Shown here piece after piece: positions 46,326 through 54,908 of a stretch of 64,000 nt of DNA. Positions within the stretch are counted from its first letter, which is position 1. Each line of letters opens with the position of its first letter. The DNA lies in assembly GCF_949769255.1 (NCBI RefSeq), contig NZ_OX458329.1, positions 1,984,001 to 2,048,000 on the forward strand, written 5' to 3'. Source of the DNA: Mobiluncus massiliensis (GTDB lineage: Bacteria; Actinomycetota; Actinomycetes; Actinomycetales; Actinomycetaceae). Both the position numbers and the translations under genes were made by a program. Under the pieces are notes generated by a model. The model saw only the letters and a program-made list of their open reading frames with translations. It did not search any database and was not told where the DNA came from.

Positions 46326-47684
46326 ATGCTCAAACAAATCGAAGGCTCCCAGGCGATTGCCCGGGCTGTCGCGGCTTGCCAGCCTAATGTGGTCGCCGCC
46401 TACCCCATCAGTCCCCAAACTCACATCGTCGAGGCCCTGTCTGCCCTGGTGAAGTCCGGGCAGCTGGAACATTGCGAATACGTCAACGTCGAGAGCGAAT
46501 TTGCGGCCATGAGTGCCTGTATCGGCTCCTCGGCCGTGGGGGCGCGTTCCTACACCGCCACCGCTTCACAAGGTTTGCTCTATATGGTCGAGGCCGTGTA
46601 CAACGCTGCCGGTCTGGGCTTTCCCATCGTGATGACCGTGGCGAACCGGGCCATCGGTGCGCCCATCAACATTTGGAACGACCACAGCGACTCGATGAGT
46701 CAGCGTGACTCCGGGTGGCTGCAGCTGTTCGCCGAAAACAACCAAGAGGCCGCAGACCTGCATGTACAGGCGTTCCGAATCGCGGAGGAACTCAGCGTAC
46801 CGGTGATGGTGTGCATGGATGGTTTTATCCTCACCCACGCGGTCGAACAGGTCGACCTGCCCGAACCGGAGCAGGTCAAACAGTTCCTGCCGCCCTACGA
46901 ACCGCGCCAGGTACTGGACCCCGACGACCCGCTGTCTATCGGCGCGATGGTTGGCCCCGAAGCCTTTACCGAGGTGCGCTACATCGCCCACCACAAGATG
47001 CTCCAGGCCCTCGACCTCATCCCTCAGGTCCAGTCCGAGTTTAAGAGTATTTTCGGGCGAGATTCCGGCGGCCTGCTGCACACGTACCGTTGCGAGGAAG
47101 CCGAAACCATCATCGTGGCGCTGGGCTCCGTGGTCGGTACGCTAAAAGACGTGGTGGACCAACGCCGCGAGAACGGCGAAAAGATCGGCATCATGTCCCT
47201 CGTGTCCTTCCGGCCCTTCCCCTTCGCCGCTATCCGCGAGGTCCTGCAGGGCGCAAAGCGCGTGGTGTGCCTCGAAAAAGCCTTCCAGCTGGGGATTGGC
47301 GGGATTGTTTCCTCCGAGCTGCGCGCGGCCATGCGCGGTCTGCCCTTCACCTGCTACGAAGTCATCGCCGGACTGGGCGGACGCAACATCACCAAGAATT
47401 CACTGCACGCCATGCTGGATCAGGCCGTGGCGGACACCCTCGAGCCCCTGACCTTCATGGACCTGGATATGGAACTGGTGCGAGGGGAACTGGAGCGGGA
47501 GGCCGCCACCCGGCGCTCCGGCGCTTTTGCCACCAACGTGCAACGCGAACGGGTGCTGCGCACCAACGCAAAGATTGCCGAATCCGGGCCGAAGCCCAAG
47601 GCGGACAAGGTCGGCAACCCCCGCGTGGCTTCCCCGTCCATCAAGCAAGACGCCGTGTCGGTAAATCCCGACCAGGCTGAATAA
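46326..47684 (+). CDS. 2-oxoacid:ferredoxin oxidoreductase, alpha subunit
   Basis: A 452-residue alpha subunit holding the pyrimidine-binding and transketolase-like C-terminal domains. Family motifs are AAYPISPQTHIVEALS near residue 25 and CEYVNVESEFAAMSACIGSSAVGARSYTATASQGLLYM near 60-95 (split). The region NIWNDHSDSM is typical of pyruvate/ketoisovalerate enzymes. An AAAGGAAG precedes ATG. The C-terminal ~55 residues are a charged extension. Pyruvate is the likeliest substrate but 2-oxoisovalerate cannot be excluded. Confidence 0.93.
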   Translation: MLKQIEGSQAIARAVAACQPNVVAAYPISPQTHIVEALSALVKSGQLEHCEYVNVESEFAAMSACIGSSAVGARSYTATASQGLLYMVEAVYNAAGLGFPIVMTVANRAIGAPINIWNDHSDSMSQRDSGWLQLFAENNQEAADLHVQAFRIAEELSVPVMVCMDGFILTHAVEQVDLPEPEQVKQFLPPYEPRQVLDPDDPLSIGAMVGPEAFTEVRYIAHHKMLQALDLIPQVQSEFKSIFGRDSGGLLHTYRCEEAETIIVALGSVVGTLKDVVDQRRENGEKIGIMSLVSFRPFPFAAIREVLQGAKRVVCLEKAFQLGIGGIVSSELRAAMRGLPFTCYEVIAGLGGRNITKNSLHAMLDQAVADTLEPLTFMDLDMELVRGELEREAATRRSGAFATNVQRERVLRTNAKIAESGPKPKADKVGNPRVASPSIKQDAVSVNPDQAE

Positions 47685-47704
47685 GCCGGAACAGAGGAGA
47701 AAAA

Positions 47705-48856
47705 ATGACTGAAATCACTCAATCTGCACAGACCGAAATTCCGGCCCGCGAACAGGTCAAGTTCTATCAAGTCGGCTCGTTCGCGGTGGGCAACCGTTTG
47801 GCGGACCTGCAGTGGCGCTCCCTGCAATCCGACCCGAACCGGAAAAACTCCCTGACCTCTGGACACCGCGCCTGCCAGGGCTGCGGCGAAGCGCTGGGAG
47901 CCCGTTACGCTATCGATACCGCCACGGCCGCGGCCAACGGCAAACTGGTAGCTGTCAACGCGACCGGATGCTTGGAGGTGTTTTCCACCCCGTACCCGGA
48001 AACCGCGTGGACGATTCCCTGGATGCACTCCCTGTTCGGTAACGCCGCTGCCGTGGCAGCCGGAGCGGCCGCGGGTTTGAAAGCAATGGGCAAGGACGAC
48101 ATTCGCGTCGTCGCCCAAGGCGGGGACGGCGGCACTGTCGATATTGGCATGGCCTGCCTGTCCGGGATGTTTGAACGCAATGATGATGTCCTGTTTGTCT
48201 GTTACGACAACGAAGCCTATATGAACACCGGGGTGCAGCGTTCCGGCGCGACCCCGGCGGCGGCACGTACCGCGACGACCCAGCCGGTCGGCGAACATCC
48301 CGGCAACGTGTTCACCCAGGGCAAAGACATGCCGCGGATTGCGATGGCTCACGAGATTCCTTACGTCGCCACCGCGACCGTCGCGGATTTGCGTGACCTG
48401 GAGTACAAGGTGCAAAAGGCCATGACCTACCGCGGGGCGCGCTACCTGCATGTTTTGGTGCCCTGCCCGCTGGGATGGGGCTCGAACTCGAATCTGACGG
48501 TTACCTTGGCTCGCCTGGCGATTCAGACCGGGCTGTTCCCGGTGTATGAAGCGGAGAACGGGGAGATTACGTCCGTTACCAAGATTCGTCGTCCCGCCCC
48601 GGTCGAGGCTTACCTGAAGCCGCAGCGGCGTTTCGCTCACGTGTTCAAAGGGCCGGATTCGAGCGAAGTGTTGGCGCGGATTCAAGCCATTGCGGACCGC
48701 AATATTAAACGTTACGGCTTGATTGAGATGGATTCGCTGGACGAGGACGTGCGGGAACGTATCTTGAGCGCCCCCGACGACCCGGCGGGCCGTTTTGCCG
48801 CGGCACTGCCCGGACGGCAGGTAATGGACGTGAGCAGCGAACCCGAGGCGGACTAA
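47705..48856 (+). CDS. 2-oxoacid:ferredoxin oxidoreductase, beta (TPP) subunit
   Basis: A 383-residue subunit binding thiamine diphosphate and a 4Fe-4S cluster. The N-terminal CQGCGEALGARY gives two cluster cysteines near residues 58-61. The TPP/Mg2+ motif is QGGDGGTVDIGM near 140, followed by YDNEAYMNTGVQRSGATP. The reaction is oxidative decarboxylation of a 2-oxoacid with CoA, reducing ferredoxin. SD AGAGGAG; it follows alpha by 20 bp. Confidence 0.94.
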   Translation: MTEITQSAQTEIPAREQVKFYQVGSFAVGNRLADLQWRSLQSDPNRKNSLTSGHRACQGCGEALGARYAIDTATAAANGKLVAVNATGCLEVFSTPYPETAWTIPWMHSLFGNAAAVAAGAAAGLKAMGKDDIRVVAQGGDGGTVDIGMACLSGMFERNDDVLFVCYDNEAYMNTGVQRSGATPAAARTATTQPVGEHPGNVFTQGKDMPRIAMAHEIPYVATATVADLRDLEYKVQKAMTYRGARYLHVLVPCPLGWGSNSNLTVTLARLAIQTGLFPVYEAENGEITSVTKIRRPAPVEAYLKPQRRFAHVFKGPDSSEVLARIQAIADRNIKRYGLIEMDSLDEDVRERILSAPDDPAGRFAAALPGRQVMDVSSEPEAD

Positions 48857-48900
48857 CCGGCGCTTGGGCGAGCTATTGAAGAAGTTAGAGGAAAACGAAA

Positions 48901-50550
48901 ATGACACAAGCCAAAGCTGAACTGAAGAAAGAGGAGACCATTCCTTTTGCGATTACCCTCGAAGTCGGTTCTTCCCTAGAGAACGAAACCGGCTCGTGGC
49001 GCACCGAACGGCCCGTCTACGTGAGCAACCTGCCGCCGTGTAACAAGGCCTGCCCGGCCGGGGAGAACTGCCAACGGTGGCTGTTTTACGCCGAAGAAGG
49101 CAGGTATCGCCAGGCCTGGGAACAGATGATGGCTGACAACCCGCTGCCGGCGGTGATGGGACGCGTGTGCTATCACCCTTGTCAGACCGCCTGTAACCGC
49201 GGCATGGTGGACGAAGCGGTGGGTATCAACGCGATTGAACGTTTCGTGGGGGACAAAGCCCTGCTGGAGGGGTGGACGGTCGGCCTGCTCGCCCCGGAAA
49301 GCGGCAAGAAAGTGCTGGTCGTGGGGGCGGGACCCTCCGGGCTGTCCGCCGCCTACCATCTGCGCCGGATGGGCCATACCGTCACGGTGCGCGACGCCGG
49401 TCCGATGGCGGGAGGCATGATGCGGTTCGGGATTCCCTCCTACCGGCTGCCACGCGGCATCCTGGATCAGGAAGTGAAACGTATCGCCGACATGGGGGTC
49501 ACTTTCGAGTTCAACTCGAAGGTAGAGAACGTGGCCGATGTCGCCGGCGATTTTGACGCCGTGTTCCTGGCTATCGGGGCCCAGATGGGGCGTCACGCCG
49601 ATATTCCTGCTGGGGATTCCGCGAAAGTCATGGACGCGGTGGATATGTTGGCCGACATGGAAAGCGACGAGAAACCGATGCTGGGACGCCGCGTCGTCAT
49701 TTACGGTGGCGGGAACACGGCCGTGGACGCGGCTCGTACCGCGAAACGCCTGGGTGCCGAGGAAGCCATCATCGTGTATCGCCGGACCCGCGACCGCGCC
49801 CCCGCTCACGATTCCGAAATCATGGAGGCCGAGGAAGAAGGCGTCATGATGAAGTGGCTGTCCACCATTAAGCACGTGGACGGTGGGGCCATCAGGATTG
49901 AGAAAATGGTGTTGAACGAGGACGGCTTCCCGGTCGGCACCGGCGAATATGAGGAGTTGGGTGCCGATTCCGTCATTATGGCGCTGGGCCAGGAAACCGA
50001 TTTGGGCATCGTCGAGAACGCCCCCGGTATCGAGATTGAAAAAGGCGTGGTCAAGGTCGATTCCCGCATGATGACCGGGATGAAAGGTGTGTTCGCCGGG
50101 GGCGACATGGTGCCCTCCGAGCGTACTGTCACCATCGCCATTGGCCACGGCAAGAAAGCCGCCCGCTGCATCGACGCCTACCTTCATGGCGAGGAATACC
50201 GGGCGGGGGACAAAGCCCCTGACGCTTCCATCAAACGCATGAACACCTGGTATTATGCGGATGCTCCCCGCCGGATTCGCGACAAGATTGAGGGGCCGCG
50301 CCGGGCCTCGACCTTTGACGAAGTCGTGCAGGGCCTGGACGAAGAATCGGCCGTGTTCGAGGCTCGCCGCTGCATGAGCTGCGGTAACTGTTTCGGATGC
50401 GATAACTGCTTCGGGGTCTGCCCGGACAACGCCATCACCAAGATTCGACCCACCGAGTACGTGTTCAAATACGACTACTGCAAGGGCTGCGGCATCTGCG
50501 CCGAAGAATGCCCGTGCGGGGCGATTTCGATGGTTCCCGAAAATATTTAG
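48901..50550 (+). CDS. GltD-like FAD/NAD(P)-binding oxidoreductase fused to a two-cluster ferredoxin
   Basis: A 549-residue electron adaptor. The N-terminal Fer4_20-type cysteine region has CNKACPAGENC and CYHPCQTACNRG (about 42-100). The FAD-binding motif is VLVVGAGPSGLSAAYHLRR near 140, and the NAD(P)-binding one is VVIYGGGNTAVDAARTAKR near 262. GVFAGGDMV is the C-terminal FAD contact. The final ~70 residues are an 8Fe-8S ferredoxin (CMSCGNCFGC, CFGVCPDNA, CKGCGICAEECPCGA). As the fourth gene it stands where the PorD delta subunit would be, so it probably links the oxidoreductase to NAD(P)H. Confidence 0.88.
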   Translation: MTQAKAELKKEETIPFAITLEVGSSLENETGSWRTERPVYVSNLPPCNKACPAGENCQRWLFYAEEGRYRQAWEQMMADNPLPAVMGRVCYHPCQTACNRGMVDEAVGINAIERFVGDKALLEGWTVGLLAPESGKKVLVVGAGPSGLSAAYHLRRMGHTVTVRDAGPMAGGMMRFGIPSYRLPRGILDQEVKRIADMGVTFEFNSKVENVADVAGDFDAVFLAIGAQMGRHADIPAGDSAKVMDAVDMLADMESDEKPMLGRRVVIYGGGNTAVDAARTAKRLGAEEAIIVYRRTRDRAPAHDSEIMEAEEEGVMMKWLSTIKHVDGGAIRIEKMVLNEDGFPVGTGEYEELGADSVIMALGQETDLGIVENAPGIEIEKGVVKVDSRMMTGMKGVFAGGDMVPSERTVTIAIGHGKKAARCIDAYLHGEEYRAGDKAPDASIKRMNTWYYADAPRRIRDKIEGPRRASTFDEVVQGLDEESAVFEARRCMSCGNCFGCDNCFGVCPDNAITKIRPTEYVFKYDYCKGCGICAEECPCGAISMVPENI

Positions 50551-50564
50551 ACCCGGTTAGGGTG

Positions 50565-50614
50565 CCGGCTCGGTCAAGGTTTTGTAAAAACTTGGCCGAG
50601 CCGGTGGGTTTTTA
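50565..50614 (+). terminator. Intrinsic terminator of the oxidoreductase operon
   Basis: A long stem, from CCGGCTCGGTCAAGGTTTT (50565-50583) to its near-complement (50587-50604) with one bulge and one wobble, is followed by TGGGTTTTTA. Beyond it, to 50776, lie two imperfect DnaA-box-like words and the promoter region of the next pair. Confidence 0.88.
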
Positions 50615-50776
50615 GGCGGTTTTTCACGCAAAAGTCCGGGTGTTGTGGGTTTTCCACAAGCTCGGCCAGGCCGGGTTATCCACTTTTAAAACGGTCACAA
50701 GTACGGTGGGGCAGTTTCTCCGGTTACGTTGGGTGTGACGGAGCCTCACGGGTGACGGGGAATAAGGGGAAACATT

Positions 50777-50986
50777 ATGGCGCAGATGTGTTACTGGGGA
50801 CTGTTCAGTCGGCAACACGCCCAGGCGTTAGCGTTTTTTTGCGAGGCTGAAAACCAGACGTGGCTGGGATTGGCGGCACAAGCCTATAACGATCAGTGGC
50901 GAGACCGGCTGCGGGACTTAGAAATTTTGGGCGACTATATAAACGAGTTGGAGGATGCGAAAGCCAGTTTGGAGGCACTGCTGTGA
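50777..50986 (+). CDS. 69-residue WXG100-like small helical protein
   Basis: A small all-helical protein. The central segment TWLGLAAQAYNDQWRDRLRDL resembles the W-x-G-containing turn and second helix of ESAT-6/WXG100 proteins, although the motif here is W-L-G. The length is shorter than the usual ~95 residues. Its stop overlaps the start of the next gene as GTGA, so the two are translationally coupled. SD AAGGGGAAA. A role as chaperone or secretion partner of the following lipase-like protein is inference. Confidence 0.6.
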   Translation: MAQMCYWGLFSRQHAQALAFFCEAENQTWLGLAAQAYNDQWRDRLRDLEILGDYINELEDAKASLEALL

Positions 50987-52839
50987 GCTGGCTCGATGAT
51001 GTGTCTCTCGGGGATGACCGCAGCCCGGTGGTGGGACACCCCCAAGATTTTTTGGTGGGCGGGGGCCCCGGCTTGTGCGTGGACACCGAAGAAATGGAGC
51101 GGATGGGGGCGAGCCTGCAGCACAGCGCACAAGCCCTGGACGTGTTGAGCCACTGGATACCGGCTGAGCAGTCCCGCCTGGCGCACCGATACTATGTGGT
51201 TCACGCTCGCCTGGTGAGTTTGTGTGAAACCCCGGAAGGCGCCGCCGAATATGGTCCGCAGTTGGCGGCCCTGGAGTCGGCCTGGGTCCGGTTCGAGGAT
51301 GCCGCGGCGGTGGCATGTCACGGCCGCTGCGGTACCGTGGTCCTGAGCCAGAAAATCGGGGCGTTATCCCGGCAGCTCGAACGGGCCACGGGTCTGTATA
51401 AACTGACCGAGGATGACCTCAGGAACCTGTTCGCAGCCTTTGATTTTGAAGCGATTATGATGCGCCTGGTGGCTCAACATCTGGCTTTACGACAATACTT
51501 CCCTGCCAGTTTCACCGTCGATGGTCGGGTATATCACACGAAACAGATGAGCGATAGGGAGCTGGCCGCGGTGTTCCTATCGTGGATGCAGGCGAAGCTC
51601 GGAGCCCAGTACTACGGGGCCTCGAACTCGCTGCAGGTCAGCGGCAACGGTTGGAACGCCATCATGCACACCCCCGGCTTCGAAGATTCCCCGGAACTGA
51701 ACGCCGCTTTTGACGGCTGGTTCGACAAAGTCACTCCGCAAGAGTTGATTCATGCCTACGAGTGGGATGACCCCCTCACCGTGGCCGGGGTATTGCTCTT
51801 TGGACCGATACAGTTCTTTACCTACCGGGGCCTATTGGAAAAAACCGGTGCCGTCCCGCGGAAAACTATGCCTTTCGGCAAACAGCTGCCCGCACTGTGG
51901 ATGCGAACCTACGACCAGACCCTATATGCCAAGTTTGCCGCCAACCAGCAGGAGACTCGCGATGCCCGCCGGGCGAACTTTTCCAAAACTCCTACCGGCG
52001 AGCTCATCGGGGTAAACGGGGCGCAACGCTTGGAACACAAAGTATTGGCGACCCAAGACTACGACCCTCGTAAACAGGGCGGAGGCGCGGGCCTGGGGCG
52101 GACGATGGAGGGCAGTCAGGCCGGAGCCACCCGAACGTTGCCGAAAAACCCTGGTGACGTGTTCCGTTACTCCAACACGATTGACCCATACGGGGACAAT
52201 GGGGCGTTTGAGATTCAACGCTGGCGCAATGCTGCGGGTCAAAAGGGAGTACGGGTCATCCTGCGCGGCACCGAGAGCTGGGATGCCGGTTCGGGGATGC
52301 CCCAGGATATGTTGACGAACACGGAAGCGGTAGCGGGAATGAAAACGGGTCCGGCACGGGCGGTCGCGGCGGCGCTGGAACATATGAACGTGGACAGCGC
52401 CACACCGGTGGAACTGGTGGGGCACTCCCAAGCCGGGATTGTGGCGGCGAATATGGCGGCGGATCCGTCCTTCACCAGCCGCTATAACGTGCGTTCGGTG
52501 ATTACGGCCGGTTCGCCGGTGGCGGGAGCGATGGGACAGATACCCGAAAACATCCACATGATTTCGTTTGAAAACAGCAACGACCTGGTGCCCAAGTTGG
52601 AGGCGGGGCTGAACCCGGGCTCAGCGAACCACGTCACAGTGTGGGGCAACCGAGGCAGTCTGTTCAACATTCCCGAGGCGCACAATCGGGACTCGGTTTA
52701 TGCCCAAATGGCAGACGATTTCCTGAATGCACACTATTCGCAAGGTGATTATTTCCTGAAATGTCGTAACAATGACATGAATCTTAATGAAAAAATCGTG
52801 TTTGCCGATTCTCAGAGGTTTGAAATTACCCGTAAATAA
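50983..52839 (+). CDS. Large protein with helical N-terminus and C-terminal alpha/beta-hydrolase (lipase-like) domain
   Basis: A 618-residue protein starting GTG at 50983. Residues 1-200 are mostly helical without a signal peptide. A middle region of unknown type follows (about 200-400). The last ~200 residues form an alpha/beta-hydrolase: VILRGTESWDAG near 425, the nucleophile elbow VELVGHSQAGIV with Ser482, and later SFENSNDLVPKL and a His in NHVTVWG, matching a Ser-Asp-His triad order. The helical N-terminus plus coupled WXG-like gene resembles type VII secretion substrate modules; no secretion genes are in the window. It could be a phospholipase effector or an envelope enzyme. Confidence 0.65.
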   Translation: MSWLDDVSLGDDRSPVVGHPQDFLVGGGPGLCVDTEEMERMGASLQHSAQALDVLSHWIPAEQSRLAHRYYVVHARLVSLCETPEGAAEYGPQLAALESAWVRFEDAAAVACHGRCGTVVLSQKIGALSRQLERATGLYKLTEDDLRNLFAAFDFEAIMMRLVAQHLALRQYFPASFTVDGRVYHTKQMSDRELAAVFLSWMQAKLGAQYYGASNSLQVSGNGWNAIMHTPGFEDSPELNAAFDGWFDKVTPQELIHAYEWDDPLTVAGVLLFGPIQFFTYRGLLEKTGAVPRKTMPFGKQLPALWMRTYDQTLYAKFAANQQETRDARRANFSKTPTGELIGVNGAQRLEHKVLATQDYDPRKQGGGAGLGRTMEGSQAGATRTLPKNPGDVFRYSNTIDPYGDNGAFEIQRWRNAAGQKGVRVILRGTESWDAGSGMPQDMLTNTEAVAGMKTGPARAVAAALEHMNVDSATPVELVGHSQAGIVAANMAADPSFTSRYNVRSVITAGSPVAGAMGQIPENIHMISFENSNDLVPKLEAGLNPGSANHVTVWGNRGSLFNIPEAHNRDSVYAQMADDFLNAHYSQGDYFLKCRNNDMNLNEKIVFADSQRFEITRK

Positions 52840-53033
52840 TTCTTAGAAGAATTGCAGGTTAACTCGTTGAGAAAGGAAATTCTACAGGAAACAAATTGCG
52901 GTTTTTCAGGCATTTTCCATGAATAATCAGGGGGAACACCCTTCCGTTTGAGGGGGTTAAAACGTTACTATTATAGGGAAGAAATGGCGTCTTGGAGATG
53001 CTGAAGACAAACAGGGACAGGTGAATAAGGATT

Positions 53034-54671
53034 ATGAAACCGAAGACCCCGAACATGGATGTAAAGACGAACGAAGGTTCGCAAATCGGCACGGCGATGC
53101 GTCCGATGGTACATGGGCGCGTTCGTTTTGGGCGCTTCCTGGTTGGCGGCACCGCGCTGGTGGCTATGGTGGCTGTGGCCATGCTGGCCGGCAGCCCGGA
53201 TTTGAGCCATTCTCCCGTCTTGGGCCAGCCCCAACAGACCACGAACGCCGAAGCCGGAAACTCCTCTGTAGCCGAACCTTTGGCTCCCTCCGCAGCAGCT
53301 CCCGCGCAGCCGAATCGTATCGGTGGCGGCGGCCCCACCGCGACCGCGATTGCTATTTCTCGGACGGCTTTCCCCGGCGGAGCCTCAGAAGTTTACGTGG
53401 CGCGCAACGATAATCCGGTTGACGCGCTAGCGGCCTCGGTGCTCCCGAACGGCCCGATTTTGCTGGTTCCGTCCTCGGGTAATGTCCCGGCTGATGTCTT
53501 TAATGAAATTAATCGTTTGCACCCCTCCAAGGTTGTAGTCCTTGGCGGCGAAGGTGCGATTAGTGCCGATGTGGCTGGCCAGCTCAGCACCTACACCGGG
53601 GTCGCCAATGTGACCCGTCTGGCTGGACCGAACCGTGTGGCTACCGCGGCAGCTATCGCCAAGTATGCCTACCCCAACGGCAACGCCAAGGTTTACGTCG
53701 CTGACGCGATTGGTTCCAACGGTTTGGGTTCCCCGGATGCGGCCGCCGCGGGCGTGTTGCGTGACGGCCCGATTATCACCGTCAGCGGTAACGGCGCCGA
53801 CATTGCCACCGCTGCCAGCACGGTGAAAGCTCTGGGTGCCTCCCAGGTCGTAGCTTTAGGCGGCGAAGGCGTGGTTCCCAGCTCCCGGCTCAGCCAGGTG
53901 GCAGGCGGGGCGGCGACCGCTCGCATTGCCGGAGCGGATCGTTACTTGACCGCTCAGGCTATCAACCAGACGGTGTTCCCCAGCGCCAGCCACGTTTACT
54001 TGGCTTCCGGCTCTGACTTGGTTTACCCGCTGATTTCCGGCTCGCTGAGCGATGGCCCGGTGCTGTTGGTTCCCGCCAATGCCCAGGGCAACACTCGTAA
54101 CCTCGTGACGGCCTTCGGCAACCCGACGGTGACCGCTATCGGAGATGCCAGCGTGGTGTCGGACAGCGTGTTGAATGTGGCCGCTGGTTTCTCCCAGCCC
54201 ACCCAGGCTAAGGCTCCCTCTTCCGCTCCGGTTGCTGGGGTATCCCAGGTCTACACCAAGTACTCGATGCAGCCCTCTCCAGCTGACCAGGCCCGTGAAG
54301 AAGCGGTGTTCAATGCCATCAACGCGACACGTAACGGCGCGGGTGTCCCGTCCTTGACGCGCGACCCGGTGATGGATGACGCGGCCCGCGCTTGGGCACA
54401 GCAAGTCGCTCGCACCGATGTGTTTGTGCACTCCAACGGCGCTTTGAAGTACGCGGATTTGTTCCCGGCAGGTTGGAAGTTCGCTGGCGAGAACATGGTG
54501 GGCTACTACAATGTTGACCCGGCCGCTTACGCCGCGGGCTCCACGAAGGCTTGGGTGGCCTCTCCCGGTCACTACCGCAACCTGATGGATCGGCGCTTCA
54601 ACCGCACCGGCATTGGTACGGCCACCGGTCGCCAGTGGGTGTACACGGTTCAGAACTTCGGACAGTACTGA
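53034..54671 (+). CDS. Cell-wall-binding repeat 2 (CWB2) protein with C-terminal CAP/SCP domain
   Basis: A 545-residue surface protein. After a basic start, a membrane-type signal lies at about 34-52 (GRFLVGGTALVAMVAVAM). Three CWB2 repeats occupy about 95-390, recognisable by VVVLGGEGAIS, VVALGGEGVVP and VTAIGDASVV ends and ANVTRLAGPNRVATA-type starts. The C-terminal CAP domain (about 415-545) contains REEAVFNAINATRNGAGV, a WAQQVA helix, GENMVGYY and the HYRNLMDRRFNRTGIG motif. CWB2 binds anionic wall polymers; CAP function in bacteria is unclear. ATG at 53034 follows a weak AAGGA. Confidence 0.88.
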   Translation: MKPKTPNMDVKTNEGSQIGTAMRPMVHGRVRFGRFLVGGTALVAMVAVAMLAGSPDLSHSPVLGQPQQTTNAEAGNSSVAEPLAPSAAAPAQPNRIGGGGPTATAIAISRTAFPGGASEVYVARNDNPVDALAASVLPNGPILLVPSSGNVPADVFNEINRLHPSKVVVLGGEGAISADVAGQLSTYTGVANVTRLAGPNRVATAAAIAKYAYPNGNAKVYVADAIGSNGLGSPDAAAAGVLRDGPIITVSGNGADIATAASTVKALGASQVVALGGEGVVPSSRLSQVAGGAATARIAGADRYLTAQAINQTVFPSASHVYLASGSDLVYPLISGSLSDGPVLLVPANAQGNTRNLVTAFGNPTVTAIGDASVVSDSVLNVAAGFSQPTQAKAPSSAPVAGVSQVYTKYSMQPSPADQAREEAVFNAINATRNGAGVPSLTRDPVMDDAARAWAQQVARTDVFVHSNGALKYADLFPAGWKFAGENMVGYYNVDPAAYAAGSTKAWVASPGHYRNLMDRRFNRTGIGTATGRQWVYTVQNFGQY

Positions 54672-54705
54672 GTCTTTTAGGGAAACCTCCCTTTCATCTC
54701 CCTAG

Positions 54706-54745
54706 GTTTCGGTGTCAGGCTTGGCCTGGCACCGAAACTTATTTC
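54706..54745 (+). terminator. Terminator after the CWB2-CAP gene
   Basis: A 14-bp stem, GTTTCGGTGTCAGG (54706-54719) with CCTGGCACCGAAAC (54725-54738), contains one G-T wobble and is followed by TTATTTC. The T-run is short. Confidence 0.7.
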
Positions 54746-54818
54746 GCCGGAACTTGGTTGGACGCGAGGAACTGCCCGGCTGGCTCGCGAGCTCATCAGG
54801 CACAGGGGGTAGTGTATG

Positions 54819-54883
54819 AAATCTGTGATTAAATCGGGGTTGCTGGTCTATATGACCACGAAGGCCGATTTAATCACAGATTT
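54819..54883. repeat. Perfect 19-bp inverted repeat with 27-bp loop
   Basis: The left arm is AAATCTGTGATTAAATCGG (54819-54837) and the right arm CCGATTTAATCACAGATTT (54865-54883). It ends 25 bp before the next start codon. It is not followed by a T-run and is AT-rich, so it is more like an operator or an element remnant than a terminator. Confidence 0.85.
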
Positions 54884-54908
54884 GAAACAGGTCGGGTAGC
54901 ATAGGGCG

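Noticed and set aside
48976-50187. 403-codon frame antisense to the GltD-ferredoxin gene
   Set aside because: The sense strand carries the full set of Fe-S and nucleotide-binding motifs; the antisense product has none.
50648-50690. DnaA-box-like words TTTTCCACA and TTATCCACT after the oxidoreductase terminator
   Set aside because: Both deviate from consensus and only two occur; expected by chance at this density, and not near replication genes.
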